From Streptococcus halotolerans (lineage in GTDB: Bacteria; Bacillota; Bacilli; Lactobacillales; Streptococcaceae), in the NCBI RefSeq assembly GCF_001598035.1, contig NZ_CP014835.1:620001-684000 (forward strand): DNA of 64,000 nt. Direction: 5' to 3'. Position numbers and translations under genes: made by a program. The notes under the pieces are model-generated. The model was not told where the DNA came from. It was given only the letters and a program-made list of their open reading frames with translations, and did no database searches. This document shows positions 37,316 to 47,266 of the stretch, piece by piece; position 1 is the first letter of the stretch, and the number at the start of each line of letters is the position of its first letter.

Positions 37316-38361
37316 CTTTCCTCCTTCGTTTCGAAATTTCCATATTCAAAATTATATATCCTGATATAATAGACAGTATCGCCATAATTTATGCAAACAA
37401 GCTATTTTCATGACTAATCCTACCACAATTCACCTCGAAGAGTTATCTCTTAAATCATCCTATTGAGTCTTACATTACGAACTAACCTATCCCAGCCATA
37501 AATAACACATCAAGTTATGGGCTTTTGAGGTTTGAAAACTAAAATATCGTGAGATGAACCATAAACAGTGTAACTGTGATTTAGTATTAGCATGGTATGT
37601 TCACTAAATTTTTGTAACAACAGCCCAGAAAAACAGTGCTAATTGGTAATACTATTCTTAACGTCATTTTGTCTTCCTCTTGTTTCATCACTCTATGTGC
37701 ATCGCTTTAAATACAAAAAGAACCTGAGACAGACGCTCATGATGGAAGTGCCTTTACTATCAAAAATATAGCAAACATCCTGTATCTCCTATCGGTTTTC
37801 CTACAAATCAGATAAACCGACCGAAGCCATTAAGTGGGACGGTCATCATCAGCAAGTCTCTTTTCTAAAAGAGATGTTAAGTATTCTAGGATTAACACCT
37901 GAAAGAACCAAACTTTCACTTTAGCCAATCTGGTTTACAATAGCTGGTCATCGTTATCTTTTTTTCCAAGCGACGTGGTTTTAGACTTCCTAAAAAAATA
38001 ATCATGTGGGGCATAAGAACTTTCCTTTTCGCATTTCTAATAACAAAATGTCAGAAAAGGTCAGTTTGGATTACAGATACCTTGCTATCGGACGCTCACC
38101 GTATAAGCAGTGAAGATTAGGGTTAACAATTCGACACAAAACATAAAAAGCAAACCAGTGACATTCTGTCTAACAGAAATTGTCACTGGTTCGCTTTTTT
38201 ATCATCTTAGCAACTTCATGAATCTAGATGGTGACGAATCTCTAATCTCTTAAATAAAAATCTTGTTATTCCTGACTCGTACGCTTAGCTGTAACATACC
38301 TGCTCGTAAGATTTTGCTTCGTGCATTTATGAGATGGTCAGCCTCAAAAATCTACTATAAG
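37316..38361. other. 1-kb spacer with one strong hairpin
   Basis: No intact gene. Around 37795-37923 a plus-strand stretch reads KPTEAIKWDGHHQQVSFLKE then MLSILGLTPERTKLSL-stop, protein-like but unrecognised. A strong hairpin lies at 38145-38200. Confidence 0.4.
38145..38200. terminator. Strong terminator-like hairpin, bidirectional
   Basis: AAAAAGC-AACCAGTGACA (38145-38163) pairs with TGTCACTGGTT-GCTTTTT (38181-38199). The inner TTCTG/CAGAA also pairs. A and T runs flank both sides. It ends the minus-strand salvage operon about 160 nt after its last gene. Confidence 0.8.
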
Positions 38362-39141
38362 TTATTTTTCGGTTTTTGATGAATGTAGTTCTCTCAATAT
38401 TAAGTGGTTCATTTGGTCGAAGTAGAAATTATCTCGATCATAGACAACATCACAGTACAAAGCTAAATCAATAATCTTTGCTAAAAAAGCTTGTGATGAG
38501 AAGCCAGTCGTTCGATGTAATTCTTCTTCATCAAAAGATTGAATCAAATGCGCTAACGGATTGCGAACTGACTTTTCAAATTCACGCAAATCTGAAACAG
38601 TTTTTTTAATCGTTTCATCTAAATCAGTATGTTGAATCAATTCTGATAAACTGCTGGAAGTTACTTTACCATCTCTTTTTTGAGAAACATAAGATATTAT
38701 TGCCTTATTATCAGAAGCGTGCATTTTGTGAAAATTCCAAGTATCATATTGAGATGACTTAGCATTATGAATATAGTCATCTAATTCAGGCACTTGATCT
38801 TCAAGGACTTCTAAAAATAAGCGGTATAAGATAGGACTAACAGCTCTGACAAAATCAATAATCTTGCCATTTCGTAACTTAGCTTCTAAGTCGAAGATAT
38901 AATTGGCCAACAACTCCTTCTCATAAGGATTGGATACCAAATCATGATTAAAATAAGCTTCGCACTGCTTTCTGTCATATTCTTTTTTGAAAAGATAGGC
39001 AACATTCAATTCCCTACGTTCCTTTAAACTTTCTAAAAGAAAATAGGTATGAGCATTTATCTTATCGTCAAGGATTTCTGATAAATGGTGGTAAGCGTAC
39101 AAGTCTAAAAGAACAGCTATTTTATCAGTATCTATCGTCAT
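38362..39141 (-). CDS. HEPN-like protein (R-N-x-x-A-H motif), last gene of the deoD operon
   Basis: About 259 aa, mostly helical and soluble, without signal or membrane segment. The C-terminal part carries SVRNPLAHLIQSFDEEEL, the R-x4-H motif of HEPN ribonucleases, at about residues 193-198. The surrounding FSSQAFLAKIIDLALYCDV helix resembles the C-terminal HEPN domain of Csm6. The N-terminal half is not a recognisable CARF domain and the protein is shorter than Csm6 (about 390-430 aa). It starts 1 nt after the deoD stop (ATG 39141), or at TTG 39153 overlapping deoD; either way coupled. Function unknown; an RNase role is inference. Confidence 0.6.
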   Translation of the reverse strand: MTIDTDKIAVLLDLYAYHHLSEILDDKINAHTYFLLESLKERRELNVAYLFKKEYDRKQCEAYFNHDLVSNPYEKELLANYIFDLEAKLRNGKIIDFVRAVSPILYRLFLEVLEDQVPELDDYIHNAKSSQYDTWNFHKMHASDNKAIISYVSQKRDGKVTSSSLSELIQHTDLDETIKKTVSDLREFEKSVRNPLAHLIQSFDEEELHRTTGFSSQAFLAKIIDLALYCDVVYDRDNFYFDQMNHLILRELHSSKTEK

Positions 39142-39142
39142 A

Positions 39143-39853
39143 TTATTCTGCAATCAATGTTTCCAGTCCTACCTTCATCATATCAGTGAAGGTATTTTGA
39201 CGCTCCTCTGCTGTTGTGTCTTCTTCAGCATTTACCAAACTATCAGAAATGGTCATGATGGCTAAAGTATCAACACCATGTTGTGCCCCAAGATAATAAA
39301 GAGCTGCCGCTTCCATTTCAATCGCCTTAACACCAAGCTTACCTAAGGTTATATTGCGTTCCGGCATGTTTGAATAAAAGACATCAGAAGACAGAACATT
39401 CCCAACATGTGTTGTTAAACCAAGGTCTTTAGCAATATGATAGGCTTTATCAAGCAATTGGAAATTAGCAATTTGTGGAAAATCAAACTCTGGAAAATCA
39501 TTGCGAATGATACTAGAGTTTGTAGCCGCAGCTTGAGCTAAAACCAATTCACGTACATGAACGCTTGGATCAATGGAACCAGCGGTCCCAACACGAATAA
39601 GTTTTTTGACACCGTAATCAACAATCAACTCGCGCGCGTAGATCGAGATAGATGGCATCCCCATCCCGGTTCCCATAACAGAAACACGTTGTCCCTTATA
39701 GGTACCAGTATAACCGAACATATTACGTACTTCATTGAAGCAAACAGCATCTTCTAAGAAATTCTCTGCGATGAATTTCGCTCGAAGAGGATCTCCAGGA
39801 AGAAGAATTTTATCAGCAATATCGCCTTTTTTAGCGGAAATATGAATAGACAT
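39143..39853 (-). CDS. deoD: Purine nucleoside phosphorylase, DeoD type
   Basis: Splits purine (deoxy)nucleosides with phosphate. About 236 aa, hexameric family. [20 protein letters not shown], the phosphate-site [19 protein letters not shown], and [15 protein letters not shown] with SDSLV close the active site. The start is ATG 39853 ([11 protein letters not shown]). An upstream in-frame TTG 39877 gives a non-family N-terminus. No RBS is visible; TATATT ends 6 nt before the ATG, so an internal leaderless start is possible. Confidence 0.93.
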   Translation of the reverse strand: MSIHISAKKGDIADKILLPGDPLRAKFIAENFLEDAVCFNEVRNMFGYTGTYKGQRVSVMGTGMGMPSISIYARELIVDYGVKKLIRVGTAGSIDPSVHVRELVLAQAAATNSSIIRNDFPEFDFPQIANFQLLDKAYHIAKDLGLTTHVGNVLSSDVFYSNMPERNITLGKLGVKAIEMEAAALYYLGAQHGVDTLAIMTISDSLVNAEEDTTAEERQNTFTDMMKVGLETLIAE

Positions 39854-40149
39854 AACAATAATATAAAGAGCAACCAAAAAACAAACGAAACATAAGTAAA
39901 CTAACCAAGAACGCCTAATGCCTTGCCTAGCACACCTTTTCCCAAGTTTTCATCGAGTTCAACTCATATAGAACTTGCTCTCTTTCCTTTCTTATTTTTA
40001 ATGTTAGAGGCTATTTTTCAATCAATATATGAATTATCAAGCACTCTAACTATTGCGAAATGAGAGTCAGTAAACCATAGGTTAAACACACCAACAGGTT
40101 GAACAATACTCCCTAAAACTAAGCCACTTGTGGCTATGGCTTTCTTTCA

Positions 40150-41394
40150 TCATCTCTTTCTTTTTAGGCCTTTGTCACATTGATGTGACCAGAATTGCAC
40201 TAATAATAAACTAACAAACAAATGCGGGTAAACTTGGTAACTAATACCCGTAAAACCAACAACTAAGAAGAAAGCTGCCAAAGGGGCCTCTAAGCAAGTT
40301 GTTAAAAATACTAGAGAGCCCGTTGTCATCAGTGTTAGTAAAAAACCACTTTCAAAACTGAATGGCGCCACCAGCAAGTAGGCTAAGCCCATTCCTAAAG
40401 CAAAGGATGGCGTCAACGTTCCACCGAAAGCACCAGCCTTTAACGTTGTTAAAACGAAAATCGTTTTAAGTAAAAGCAAAGCTACCACTGTATAACGATC
40501 TGGCAACTTGAGAAATGTGATAACCATTTCAGATCCATTCCCCATTATTTGAGGGTAATAAAAGGCTACTAGAGCAAGCACAGAGAATAACAAAGGGAGG
40601 AGGATCATCATACTTACAGACTTTATTTTCTGACTTTCAACCCTTATAATCAAACGCTTAAATAGTTTAGCAAAGGGTATTAAGACAAATGTGATGATGA
40701 TAATACCTAATAAACTTTGCCAAGACGCTTCCACATGATTCACTGGAAACAAGGGGTCTGTTGAAATGACCAGACTAGCCGTCCAAGCTGATAAATAGGT
40801 GACCAGTGAAACTTCTATAAAACGGTTGATGGAGTAATCTAATCTAAGGGTTTCAAATACAAAGAAGACTGATCCTAAGGGAACCTGGTAAATGGCCGAT
40901 AAACCTGCTCCAACCCCTGCTGCTGCAAGAAATGTCCTATCAGTTTGTGTTAAGCCTAACTTCTTTCCTAGTGGCTGAGCCATTAAGGCACCTAATTCAC
41001 GTGGTGCTGCTTCTTTTCCAATAGGAGAACCCAAACCGACAGTGATAATTTGGATTAAGACATGCCAAATCTGTCGTTGATAATTTAGTTGATCAAGCTT
41101 TTTATTAAAAACCAGATCGTGAATACGATATAACACATTTGGTGGTCTTTGAAGGAAATACCAAGAAAAGCCAGCTGCAAAACCAGACAGGATTAACAAA
41201 AAAGCATGTCCGATAGTCATCGATTCGTTACCAAAAAGACTGGCAACTTCTATAGTAGCTTCAAGGATAGCATGTAGAACTATTCCTAACAATCCGACTG
41301 TAACACCTAGTAATATTAGCGCAAAATAGAATCTTTTCCTCGTCCTCAGAACGCTCATCGCTGAGGAGAATGTTGTTTTTATACTAGTAAACAC
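40150..41394 (-). CDS. ClC-family chloride channel/transporter
   Basis: 414 aa with about ten hydrophobic segments. The anion-path motifs are variants: GLGSPIGKEAAPRELGALMA (normally GxGxP and GREGP, gating Glu kept) and KAGAFGGTLTPSFALGMGLA (normally GGIFxP). Probably a Cl-/H+ or fluoride-type transporter of the short Firmicute form. GTG 41394 start without a close RBS, so the exact start is uncertain; ATG 41358 is an alternative. It interrupts the nucleoside operon between punA and deoD. Confidence 0.85.
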   Translation of the reverse strand: MFTSIKTTFSSAMSVLRTRKRFYFALILLGVTVGLLGIVLHAILEATIEVASLFGNESMTIGHAFLLILSGFAAGFSWYFLQRPPNVLYRIHDLVFNKKLDQLNYQRQIWHVLIQIITVGLGSPIGKEAAPRELGALMAQPLGKKLGLTQTDRTFLAAAGVGAGLSAIYQVPLGSVFFVFETLRLDYSINRFIEVSLVTYLSAWTASLVISTDPLFPVNHVEASWQSLLGIIIITFVLIPFAKLFKRLIIRVESQKIKSVSMMILLPLLFSVLALVAFYYPQIMGNGSEMVITFLKLPDRYTVVALLLLKTIFVLTTLKAGAFGGTLTPSFALGMGLAYLLVAPFSFESGFLLTLMTTGSLVFLTTCLEAPLAAFFLVVGFTGISYQVYPHLFVSLLLVQFWSHQCDKGLKRKR

Positions 41395-41482
41395 GATTAG
41401 TATCGATAAAATAAACTCCTTTGAATCAATGTCAGTTTTTCGTTGATGTCTGTTTTTAAAAAGTCGTCAAAATCAACAATCG

Positions 41483-41512
41483 AATCCATTAGTATCGTTA
41501 TACTAATGGATT
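41483..41512. repeat. Perfect 13-bp inverted repeat between punA and the ClC gene
   Basis: AATCCATTAGTAT, 4-nt loop CGTT, ATACTAATGGATT. There is no U run on either side, so it is not a standard terminator. It lies 29 nt after the punA stop, and could be an operator or an RNA processing/stability stem. Confidence 0.6.
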
Positions 41513-41541
41513 GATCAATCATTGTATGGCTATACTATTTT

Positions 41542-42351
41542 CTACAATTCTGTTAAAATCGCTTTTACTAACCCTTTAAAGTCTTCTTTAATATGGGTTG
41601 TCACTTCCACTACTTCTTCGTGGTTAAGTTCTGATTGGAAGCCAGCTGCAAAGTTAGTAATAGCTGAAATCCCCAAGACCTTCATGCCTGAATGAGCTGC
41701 CACAATAACTTCTGGAACAGTTGACATACCAACAGCATCTGCTCCTAATGTTTTATAAGCGCGAATTTCTGCGGGTGTTTCATAAGTAGGTCCCGCTACA
41801 CCCAAATAAACGCCTTCTTCTAAGTTAATCCCTTGTTTTTTAGCTACAAGGTGAGCTACTTCTCGATAGGCCTTAGTGTAGGCATCTGACATATCTGGGA
41901 AACGTGGTCCAAACTCTTCAAGATTTTCACCAATGAGTGGATTAGTTCCTGTCATGTTAATATGGTCATTGATGGCCATTAGGGTTCCTGGACCATAACT
42001 AACCCCTCCGGCTGCATTAGTCACCAGAAGTCCATCACAACCTAGTGCTTTCATCACACGAACAGGGAAAGTGACTGTTTCCATAGGATTACCTTCATAA
42101 AAATGGAAACGACCTTGAAGTGCTAATACTTTACGACCTGCTAAGTCACCAAAGACTAATTTGCCGGCATGACCGACAACAGTTGATTGCCCCCAATTTG
42201 GAATATCAGCATAATCAACTACGATTGCATTTTCGATTTCTTCAGCTAATTCCCCTAGGCCAGAACCCAAAATTAAACCGAATTCTGGTGACTCAATTCC
42301 TTTACTTTCTAGAAAAGACTGGGTAACTCTAATTTTTTCTAACAATGTCAT
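41542..42351 (-). CDS. punA: Purine nucleoside phosphorylase, trimeric PNP type
   Basis: Phosphorolysis of guanosine and inosine. 269 aa, trimer family, unrelated in sequence detail to DeoD. LILGSGLGELAEEI is the phosphate loop, VLALQGRFHFYEGN and LLVTNAAGGVSYGPGTLMAI follow, and the base-site EIRAYKTLGADAVGMSTVPE is near the C-terminus. 12 nt after the ArsC-like gene. Confidence 0.94.
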   Translation of the reverse strand: MTLLEKIRVTQSFLESKGIESPEFGLILGSGLGELAEEIENAIVVDYADIPNWGQSTVVGHAGKLVFGDLAGRKVLALQGRFHFYEGNPMETVTFPVRVMKALGCDGLLVTNAAGGVSYGPGTLMAINDHINMTGTNPLIGENLEEFGPRFPDMSDAYTKAYREVAHLVAKKQGINLEEGVYLGVAGPTYETPAEIRAYKTLGADAVGMSTVPEVIVAAHSGMKVLGISAITNFAAGFQSELNHEEVVEVTTHIKEDFKGLVKAILTEL

Positions 42352-42363
42352 GTGATCTCCTTT

Positions 42364-42774
42364 TTAAGATATGGGATAGACGATTTCGCCATCCTCTTTA
42401 GTGTATGGGCTTGGTAACGAAACTGGGAGGATTTCTAATAACGTCTCTGATGGACGACATAGCTTCGCTCCCTTACTTGTTACGACAATGGGTCTATTGA
42501 TTAAAATGGCGTCTGCCATCATAGCATCAAGTATCTTCTCATCTGATAACGATTCATCTGATAAGTGATGCTTCTCATATTCAGGTACATTTGTTCTAAG
42601 TAATTCCCTTGGACTTATCTGCATTTGGTCTAATAAGTCGACTAGCTGGTCACGACTAGGTGGGGTTTTTAGATACTCAATAACTTTTGGCTCGATACCG
42701 GCATGTTTAAGCATGGCTAGTACGTTCCGAGAGGTACCACAATTTGGATTGTGGTAAATAATGACTTCTTCCAT
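42364..42774 (-). CDS. ArsC/Spx-like thioredoxin-fold protein (YfgD/arsenate reductase type)
   Basis: 136 aa. The active cysteine is Cys11 in HNPNCGTSRNVLAML, the glutaredoxin-coupled ArsC form; the second Cys of a CXXC is absent. ILINRPIVVTSKGAKLCRP carries the family NRP motif. Real arsenate reduction is not implied: such genes often sit in nucleoside operons, where arsenolysis or redox roles have been suggested. 10 nt after deoB. Confidence 0.85.
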   Translation of the reverse strand: MEEVIIYHNPNCGTSRNVLAMLKHAGIEPKVIEYLKTPPSRDQLVDLLDQMQISPRELLRTNVPEYEKHHLSDESLSDEKILDAMMADAILINRPIVVTSKGAKLCRPSETLLEILPVSLPSPYTKEDGEIVYPIS

Positions 42775-42784
42775 CTAACTCACC

Positions 42785-43996
42785 TTATTTCAATTCAGCT
42801 AAGAAACTTTCCCCTATCATGGCTGTGTCAACACCAAAATTGTCAGCAACGGTTGCTGAAATATCAGCAAAATGTCCTTGTGGAATCACACCGCTACCTG
42901 TAAAGGATGGGCTATAAGCCAAAAGAGGAATATATTCACGAGTATGGTCTGTTCCAGCGTAGGTAGGATCATTACCATGGTCAGCTGTAATGAGAAGTAA
43001 GTCTTTATCGCCTAACAATGCTGTCAGCTCTGGTAAACGAGCATCGAATTCTTCCAGACAATCACGGTAACCATGCGCATCACGGCGGTGACCGTAAAGC
43101 GCATCGAAATCTACTAAATTGGTAAATGAAAAACCTTTAGTAAATTCTGGGTCTTGAAGGGTTTTAAGTAGCGTATCAACACCATGATTATTTGACTTGT
43201 TATGACCTTGGTCATGGGTAATACCTGAACCATTAAAGATGTCATTAATTTTTCCGACACCATATGTTGGAATACCAGCGTCAGCCAATTTGTTCAAAAC
43301 CGTATCTTCAAAAGGTGAAACAGCCAAATCACGACGATTTGAAGTGCGAGTAAAGTTCCCTGGCTCACCGACATACGGACGGGCAATAATGCGTCCTAGA
43401 AGGGCTGGGCGCTCAAGTGTAATCGAACGCGCATACTCACAAATACGATAGAGTTCTTCAAGTGGAATGATGTCTTCGTGAGCAGCGATTTGAAGCACTG
43501 GGTCAGCAGATGTGTAAATGATGAGTTCTCCAGTTTCCATTTGACGTGGGCCAAAATCATCAATAACAGCTGTTCCAGAATATGGCTTGTTGGCTTCACG
43601 AATCACTTTACGTCCAGAAAACGCTTCAATTTTTGTCAAAATGTCCTCAGGAAATCCGTCCCAGAATGTGTCAAAAGGCTCGGTAATATTAAGACCCATA
43701 ATTTCCCAGTGACCAGTCATTGTATCTTTTCCGAGAGACACTTCTTCTAATTTAGTCACATAACCAGTTGGCTGACTTTCAGCAGGTACAGTTTTAAGCG
43801 GTGTTTCGCGAGGGATATTTCCGAGACCCATTTTAGCCATATTTGGCAGGCTGAGACCTACTGTTTTTGAGATATGGCCGAGGGTATCAGAAGCACCATC
43901 AGGAACTCCTGCATTGACAAAGTTATTAGCATCTGGAGCGGCACCAATACCAACAGAGTCAAGTACCACTAAGTGAATACGATCAAAAGTAGACAT
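42785..43996 (-). CDS. deoB: Phosphopentomutase
   Basis: Interconverts (deoxy)ribose-1-phosphate and 5-phosphate, linking the phosphorylases to central metabolism. 403 aa. Alkaline-phosphatase superfamily metal sites: [14 protein letters not shown] near the N-terminus, the catalytic Thr in [32 protein letters not shown] near the C-terminus. Start ATG 43996 (MSTFDRIHL), since GGAG lies 6 nt before it; a frame opening at 44029 lacks this. Confidence 0.96.
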   Translation of the reverse strand: MSTFDRIHLVVLDSVGIGAAPDANNFVNAGVPDGASDTLGHISKTVGLSLPNMAKMGLGNIPRETPLKTVPAESQPTGYVTKLEEVSLGKDTMTGHWEIMGLNITEPFDTFWDGFPEDILTKIEAFSGRKVIREANKPYSGTAVIDDFGPRQMETGELIIYTSADPVLQIAAHEDIIPLEELYRICEYARSITLERPALLGRIIARPYVGEPGNFTRTSNRRDLAVSPFEDTVLNKLADAGIPTYGVGKINDIFNGSGITHDQGHNKSNNHGVDTLLKTLQDPEFTKGFSFTNLVDFDALYGHRRDAHGYRDCLEEFDARLPELTALLGDKDLLLITADHGNDPTYAGTDHTREYIPLLAYSPSFTGSGVIPQGHFADISATVADNFGVDTAMIGESFLAELK

Positions 43997-44088
43997 AATT
44001 CTCCAATCTAGGGTGGTTACGGTTAGCACCCAAATACCTGTATAACTGATTGTTATAAAATAATGATTTTAATATAACCAAAACACTA

Positions 44089-44760
44089 TTAAGCTTCTAA
44101 GACTCGAACACCATCTTGACCAGCAACAATAACTTTATTGACCATCCCTGTAAAGAGACCATGCTCAACAACGCCAACCATAGCCTTCAATTGCTGCCCA
44201 AATGCAACAGGATCCTCAATTTTACCCAAATCTAAGTCAATAATGTAATTTTGCATATCTGTCACAAAACGACGCCCATCTTTTAGCCGGTAAGAAGGTT
44301 TATAACCTTCTTTTTCAAAGTAACGCAAGAGCCGGTCAGCTCCATATTGAACGACCTCAACCGGCAATTTAAAGGCGCCAAGTTGTTCAACCATCTTAGA
44401 CTCGTCAACAACCCAAATGTATTCTTTTGTTGGCGTTGCGACAATTTTTTCCATAAGAAGAGCTCCACCGCCACCTTTGATGCCATTGAAGTGTGGGTCA
44501 ACTTCATCTGAACCATCAACGGTAACATCGATGACATCAATATCATCAACAGCTTTCAATGGAATACCCAAACTTTCTGCCTGCTTAGAAGTCTGACTTG
44601 ATGTGGTTACTCCAATAATTGAAAGTCCTTCTTCATTGACACGACGCCCTAATTCTTCAACAAAATAATAGGCCGTTGATCCAGTCCCAAGTCCGACGAT
44701 CATCCCATCAGAGACATATTCCGCAGCTTTAAGACCAGCTTGTTTTTTTAATGCTTCCAT
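44089..44760 (-). CDS. rpiA: Ribose-5-phosphate isomerase A
   Basis: Exchanges ribose-5-phosphate and ribulose-5-phosphate. 223 aa. The substrate loop [17 protein letters not shown], catalytic region [20 protein letters not shown] and [12 protein letters not shown] are intact. First gene of the salvage operon. AAGGAG 7 nt before ATG 44760. A promoter with TATAAT (44791-44796, TGT before it) precedes it. Confidence 0.96.
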   Translation of the reverse strand: MEALKKQAGLKAAEYVSDGMIVGLGTGSTAYYFVEELGRRVNEEGLSIIGVTTSSQTSKQAESLGIPLKAVDDIDVIDVTVDGSDEVDPHFNGIKGGGGALLMEKIVATPTKEYIWVVDESKMVEQLGAFKLPVEVVQYGADRLLRYFEKEGYKPSYRLKDGRRFVTDMQNYIIDLDLGKIEDPVAFGQQLKAMVGVVEHGLFTGMVNKVIVAGQDGVRVLEA

Positions 44761-44843
44761 GAAAAACTCCTTATAGAATAGTTACACCTCATTATAACAT
44801 GAAAGCGAATCCTTGTTAAAGAATTATTGTTGATATTTTGGAC

Positions 44844-44872
44844 TTGTTCTTTTTTGAGAACGATGCTATAAT
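44844..44872 (+). promoter_or_regulatory. Promoter and probable self-operator of the S24 repressor
   Basis: TTGTTC (44844-44849), 17 nt, TATAAT (44867-44872). The spacer contains TTGTTCT-N6-AGAACGA (44844-44863), a near-perfect inverted repeat that fits autorepression by the repressor. It shares the divergent region with rpiA. Confidence 0.6.
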
Positions 44873-44898
44873 AAGCGAGCACTAATTGAGGAGATATC

Positions 44899-45615
44899 AT
44901 GAACACTAATAATGAGATTATCGCTATCATCAATCAGAGAAAGTCGGAATTAAATTTATCCTTAAGCCAACTCGCTAGGCAGGTAGGTATGGCAAAATCT
45001 GCTGTCTCTTGTTATCTCAATAAAACTAGAGAGTTTCCCTTAAATCGCATACCACAGTTCGCTAAAGCGCTGGATTTATCACCAGAGATACTCTTAGGCA
45101 TTTCAGAAGATGATTATCAAATGGTTTTCCAAAAACTAGATCGTAATCGTCAGGAACAAGTTTTAGATTTTCTCAACCATCAATTGGCACAGCAGGAAGC
45201 TGAAAAACAAGTCTTAGACCAACCGGTTTATCCCGTAAAAACTGTTACCCAACTTGCTGCTGGACTGGGTTATGCGTTTAACGACTATGATTTTGAGACT
45301 GTCCATGTGCCTTCGCAACCACCGCGCTATGACCTAGCCTCTATTGTTAACGGGGATTCTATGTATCCGACCTATCGTAACGGTGACGTCGTTTACTTAG
45401 TTGACCGTGGATTTACATCGTACAATGGAGAAGTCTGTGCGATTGCCGTTAACGATCGCACCTATTTAAAGCAACTTTATTTAGAAAAGGAACAACTTCG
45501 ACTGGTATCCATTAATCCAGATTATGATGATATTCTTCTTCCATTTCCACCAGATGAAGATACCCATATCAAAATTTATCAAGTTGTTGGTCGTGACACA
45601 ACCATTGCCATTTAA
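44899..45615 (+). CDS. XRE-S24 (LexA/HdiR-like) self-cleaving repressor
   Basis: 238 aa. N-terminal XRE helix-turn-helix SLSQLARQVGMAKSAVSCYL (residues 21-40). C-terminal S24 peptidase: predicted cleavage Ala121-Gly122 in LAAGLGYAF, nucleophile Ser154 in NGDSMYPTYRNGD, general base Lys191 in DRTYLKQLY. This is the layout of LexA and lactococcal HdiR, so RecA-dependent self-cleavage after DNA damage is expected (inferred). RBS GGAG before ATG 44899. A tyrosine-recombinase stub overlaps its 3' end in another frame, which suggests a mobile-element origin or scar. Confidence 0.9.
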   Translation: MNTNNEIIAIINQRKSELNLSLSQLARQVGMAKSAVSCYLNKTREFPLNRIPQFAKALDLSPEILLGISEDDYQMVFQKLDRNRQEQVLDFLNHQLAQQEAEKQVLDQPVYPVKTVTQLAAGLGYAFNDYDFETVHVPSQPPRYDLASIVNGDSMYPTYRNGDVVYLVDRGFTSYNGEVCAIAVNDRTYLKQLYLEKEQLRLVSINPDYDDILLPFPPDEDTHIKIYQVVGRDTTIAI

Positions 45616-45784
45616 AGATTTGTTACATAAAGGCATCAAGTTGTTAACCATCTCACATCTCATTGGACATAGAGATATGACAGTCATAATACAGACATAT
45701 TCTCACTTACTCCAAGAAAAAGAAAAGCCTGATTTTGATACAATCAAAAAAATATTTGGGGTAGAACAGAGGCAAAACGCATAA
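45608..45784 (+). pseudogene. C-terminal stub of a tyrosine recombinase (integrase)
   Basis: Reads KDLLHKGIKLLTISHLIGHR then DMTVIIQTYSHLLQEKEKPD to TAA 45784. LIGH and the catalytic Tyr in TYSHL are the end of the integrase active site; the H-x-x-R part and everything before it are missing. No start or RBS. It begins in the last codons of the repressor and ends 24 nt before mnmE. Confidence 0.75.
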
Positions 45785-45808
45785 AAACGGCGCTATGAAA
45801 GGATATTT

Positions 45809-47176
45809 ATGATTACAAAAGAGTTTGATACTATTGCGGCTATTTCAACACCACTTGGTGAAGGGGCTATTGGTATCGTACGCCTATCAGGAAGTCAGGC
45901 TATAGACATTGCTCAAAAGGTTTTTAAAGGAAAAAATCTCAAGGAGGTTGCCAGTCACACCCTTAATTACGGTCATATTATTGAAAATAACGATATTATT
46001 GATGAAGTTATGGTTGGTGTTATGAGAGAGCCTAAGACCTTTACTCGTGAAGATGTCGTCGAAATCAACACACACGGTGGCGTTGCTGTCACCAATGAAA
46101 TTCTTCAACTCTTGATCCGCTCCGGGGCACGTATGGCTGAACCCGGCGAATTCACAAAGCGAGCATTCCTTAATGGACGAGTTGACTTGACCCAAGCTGA
46201 AGCTGTGATGGATTTGATTCGTGCCAAAACGGATAAGGCTATGGCTGTTGCCGTCCAACAGTTGGATGGTTCCTTGAAAACGCTGATTGATAACACACGC
46301 CAAGAAATTTTAAACACTTTAGCGCAGGTTGAAGTTAATATCGACTATCCAGAATACGATGATGTCGAAGAAATGACTACTGCCCTCATGCGTGAAAAAA
46401 CGCAAGAATTCCAAACACTCTTAGAGCATCTGCTACAAACTGCCAAACGTGGAAAAATTTTACGTGAAGGCTTGTCCACTGCTATTATTGGTCGCCCAAA
46501 TGTTGGGAAATCCAGTCTACTCAATAACCTTTTACGTGAAGAAAAAGCTATCGTCACTGATATTGAAGGAACGACTCGCGATGTCATTGAAGAATATGTC
46601 AACATCAAAGGTGTCCCATTAAAACTCATCGATACTGCAGGTATTCGTGATACCGATGATATTGTTGAACGTATTGGTGTTGAGCGTTCCAAAAAAGCAC
46701 TCAACGAAGCTGATTTAGTACTTCTCGTGCTAAACGCATCTGAGCCATTGACCGAACAAGACCAAACACTTCTTGCTATTAGTAAAGACAGTAATCGGAT
46801 TATACTCTTGAATAAAACTGACTTGGAAGAAAAGATTGAGCGTACACAGCTACCAGATGATGTCATCGCCATTTCTGTATTGAAAAATGAAAATATTGAC
46901 CAGATTGAAGAACGTATCAACCAACTTTTCTTTGAAAATGCAGGGTTAGTTGAAAAAGATGCTACTTATCTTTCCAATGCACGCCATATTTCCTTAATCG
47001 AGAAAGCTGTTGACAGTTTAAAAGCTGTCAACGAAGGGCTCGAACTAGGTATGCCTGTCGACTTACTACAAGTTGATATGACGAGAACCTGGGAGATTCT
47101 GGGAGAAATTACAGGAGATGCTGCTCCAGATGAACTGATCACACAGCTTTTCAGTCAGTTTTGTCTTGGTAAATAA
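45809..47176 (+). CDS. mnmE: tRNA uridine-5-carboxymethylaminomethyl modification GTPase
   Basis: Works with MnmG to modify the wobble uridine of several tRNAs. 455 aa. The N-terminal folate-binding domain shows [15 protein letters not shown] and [15 protein letters not shown]. The inserted G domain shows G1 [13 protein letters not shown]3 [10 protein letters not shown] and G4 NKTD. The C-terminal FCLGK carries the catalytic Cys (usual C-I-G-K). RBS AAAGGA. Directly after the integrase stub. Confidence 0.97.
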   Translation: MITKEFDTIAAISTPLGEGAIGIVRLSGSQAIDIAQKVFKGKNLKEVASHTLNYGHIIENNDIIDEVMVGVMREPKTFTREDVVEINTHGGVAVTNEILQLLIRSGARMAEPGEFTKRAFLNGRVDLTQAEAVMDLIRAKTDKAMAVAVQQLDGSLKTLIDNTRQEILNTLAQVEVNIDYPEYDDVEEMTTALMREKTQEFQTLLEHLLQTAKRGKILREGLSTAIIGRPNVGKSSLLNNLLREEKAIVTDIEGTTRDVIEEYVNIKGVPLKLIDTAGIRDTDDIVERIGVERSKKALNEADLVLLVLNASEPLTEQDQTLLAISKDSNRIILLNKTDLEEKIERTQLPDDVIAISVLKNENIDQIEERINQLFFENAGLVEKDATYLSNARHISLIEKAVDSLKAVNEGLELGMPVDLLQVDMTRTWEILGEITGDAAPDELITQLFSQFCLGK

Positions 47177-47223
47177 AGATTTCATGTCTTATCTGCACTT
47201 ATGGCTAACTTTGACTTTAGATA

Positions 47224-47264
47224 CAAAAATCCTCTTGTTGTTCACTCAACAAGGGGATTCTTTT
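47224..47264. terminator. Bidirectional terminator between mnmE and the binding protein gene
   Basis: AATCCTCTTGTTG (47228-47240) with CAACAAGGGGATT (47247-47259), one G-U pair, A and T runs at both ends. Confidence 0.85.
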
Positions 47265-47266
47265 CA

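Noticed and set aside
38362..39141. Type III CRISPR locus around the HEPN-like gene
   Set aside because: No repeat-spacer array, Cas10 or Csm gene lies in the window; only the HEPN motif supports a Csm6 link.
42364..42774. Arsenic resistance function for the ArsC-like gene
   Set aside because: No arsR, arsB or arsenate context; it is a nucleoside-operon member with one cysteine.
45481..45687. Minus-strand open frame across the repressor 3' end
   Set aside because: Antisense shadow of the repressor and integrase stub; no RBS and no family pattern.
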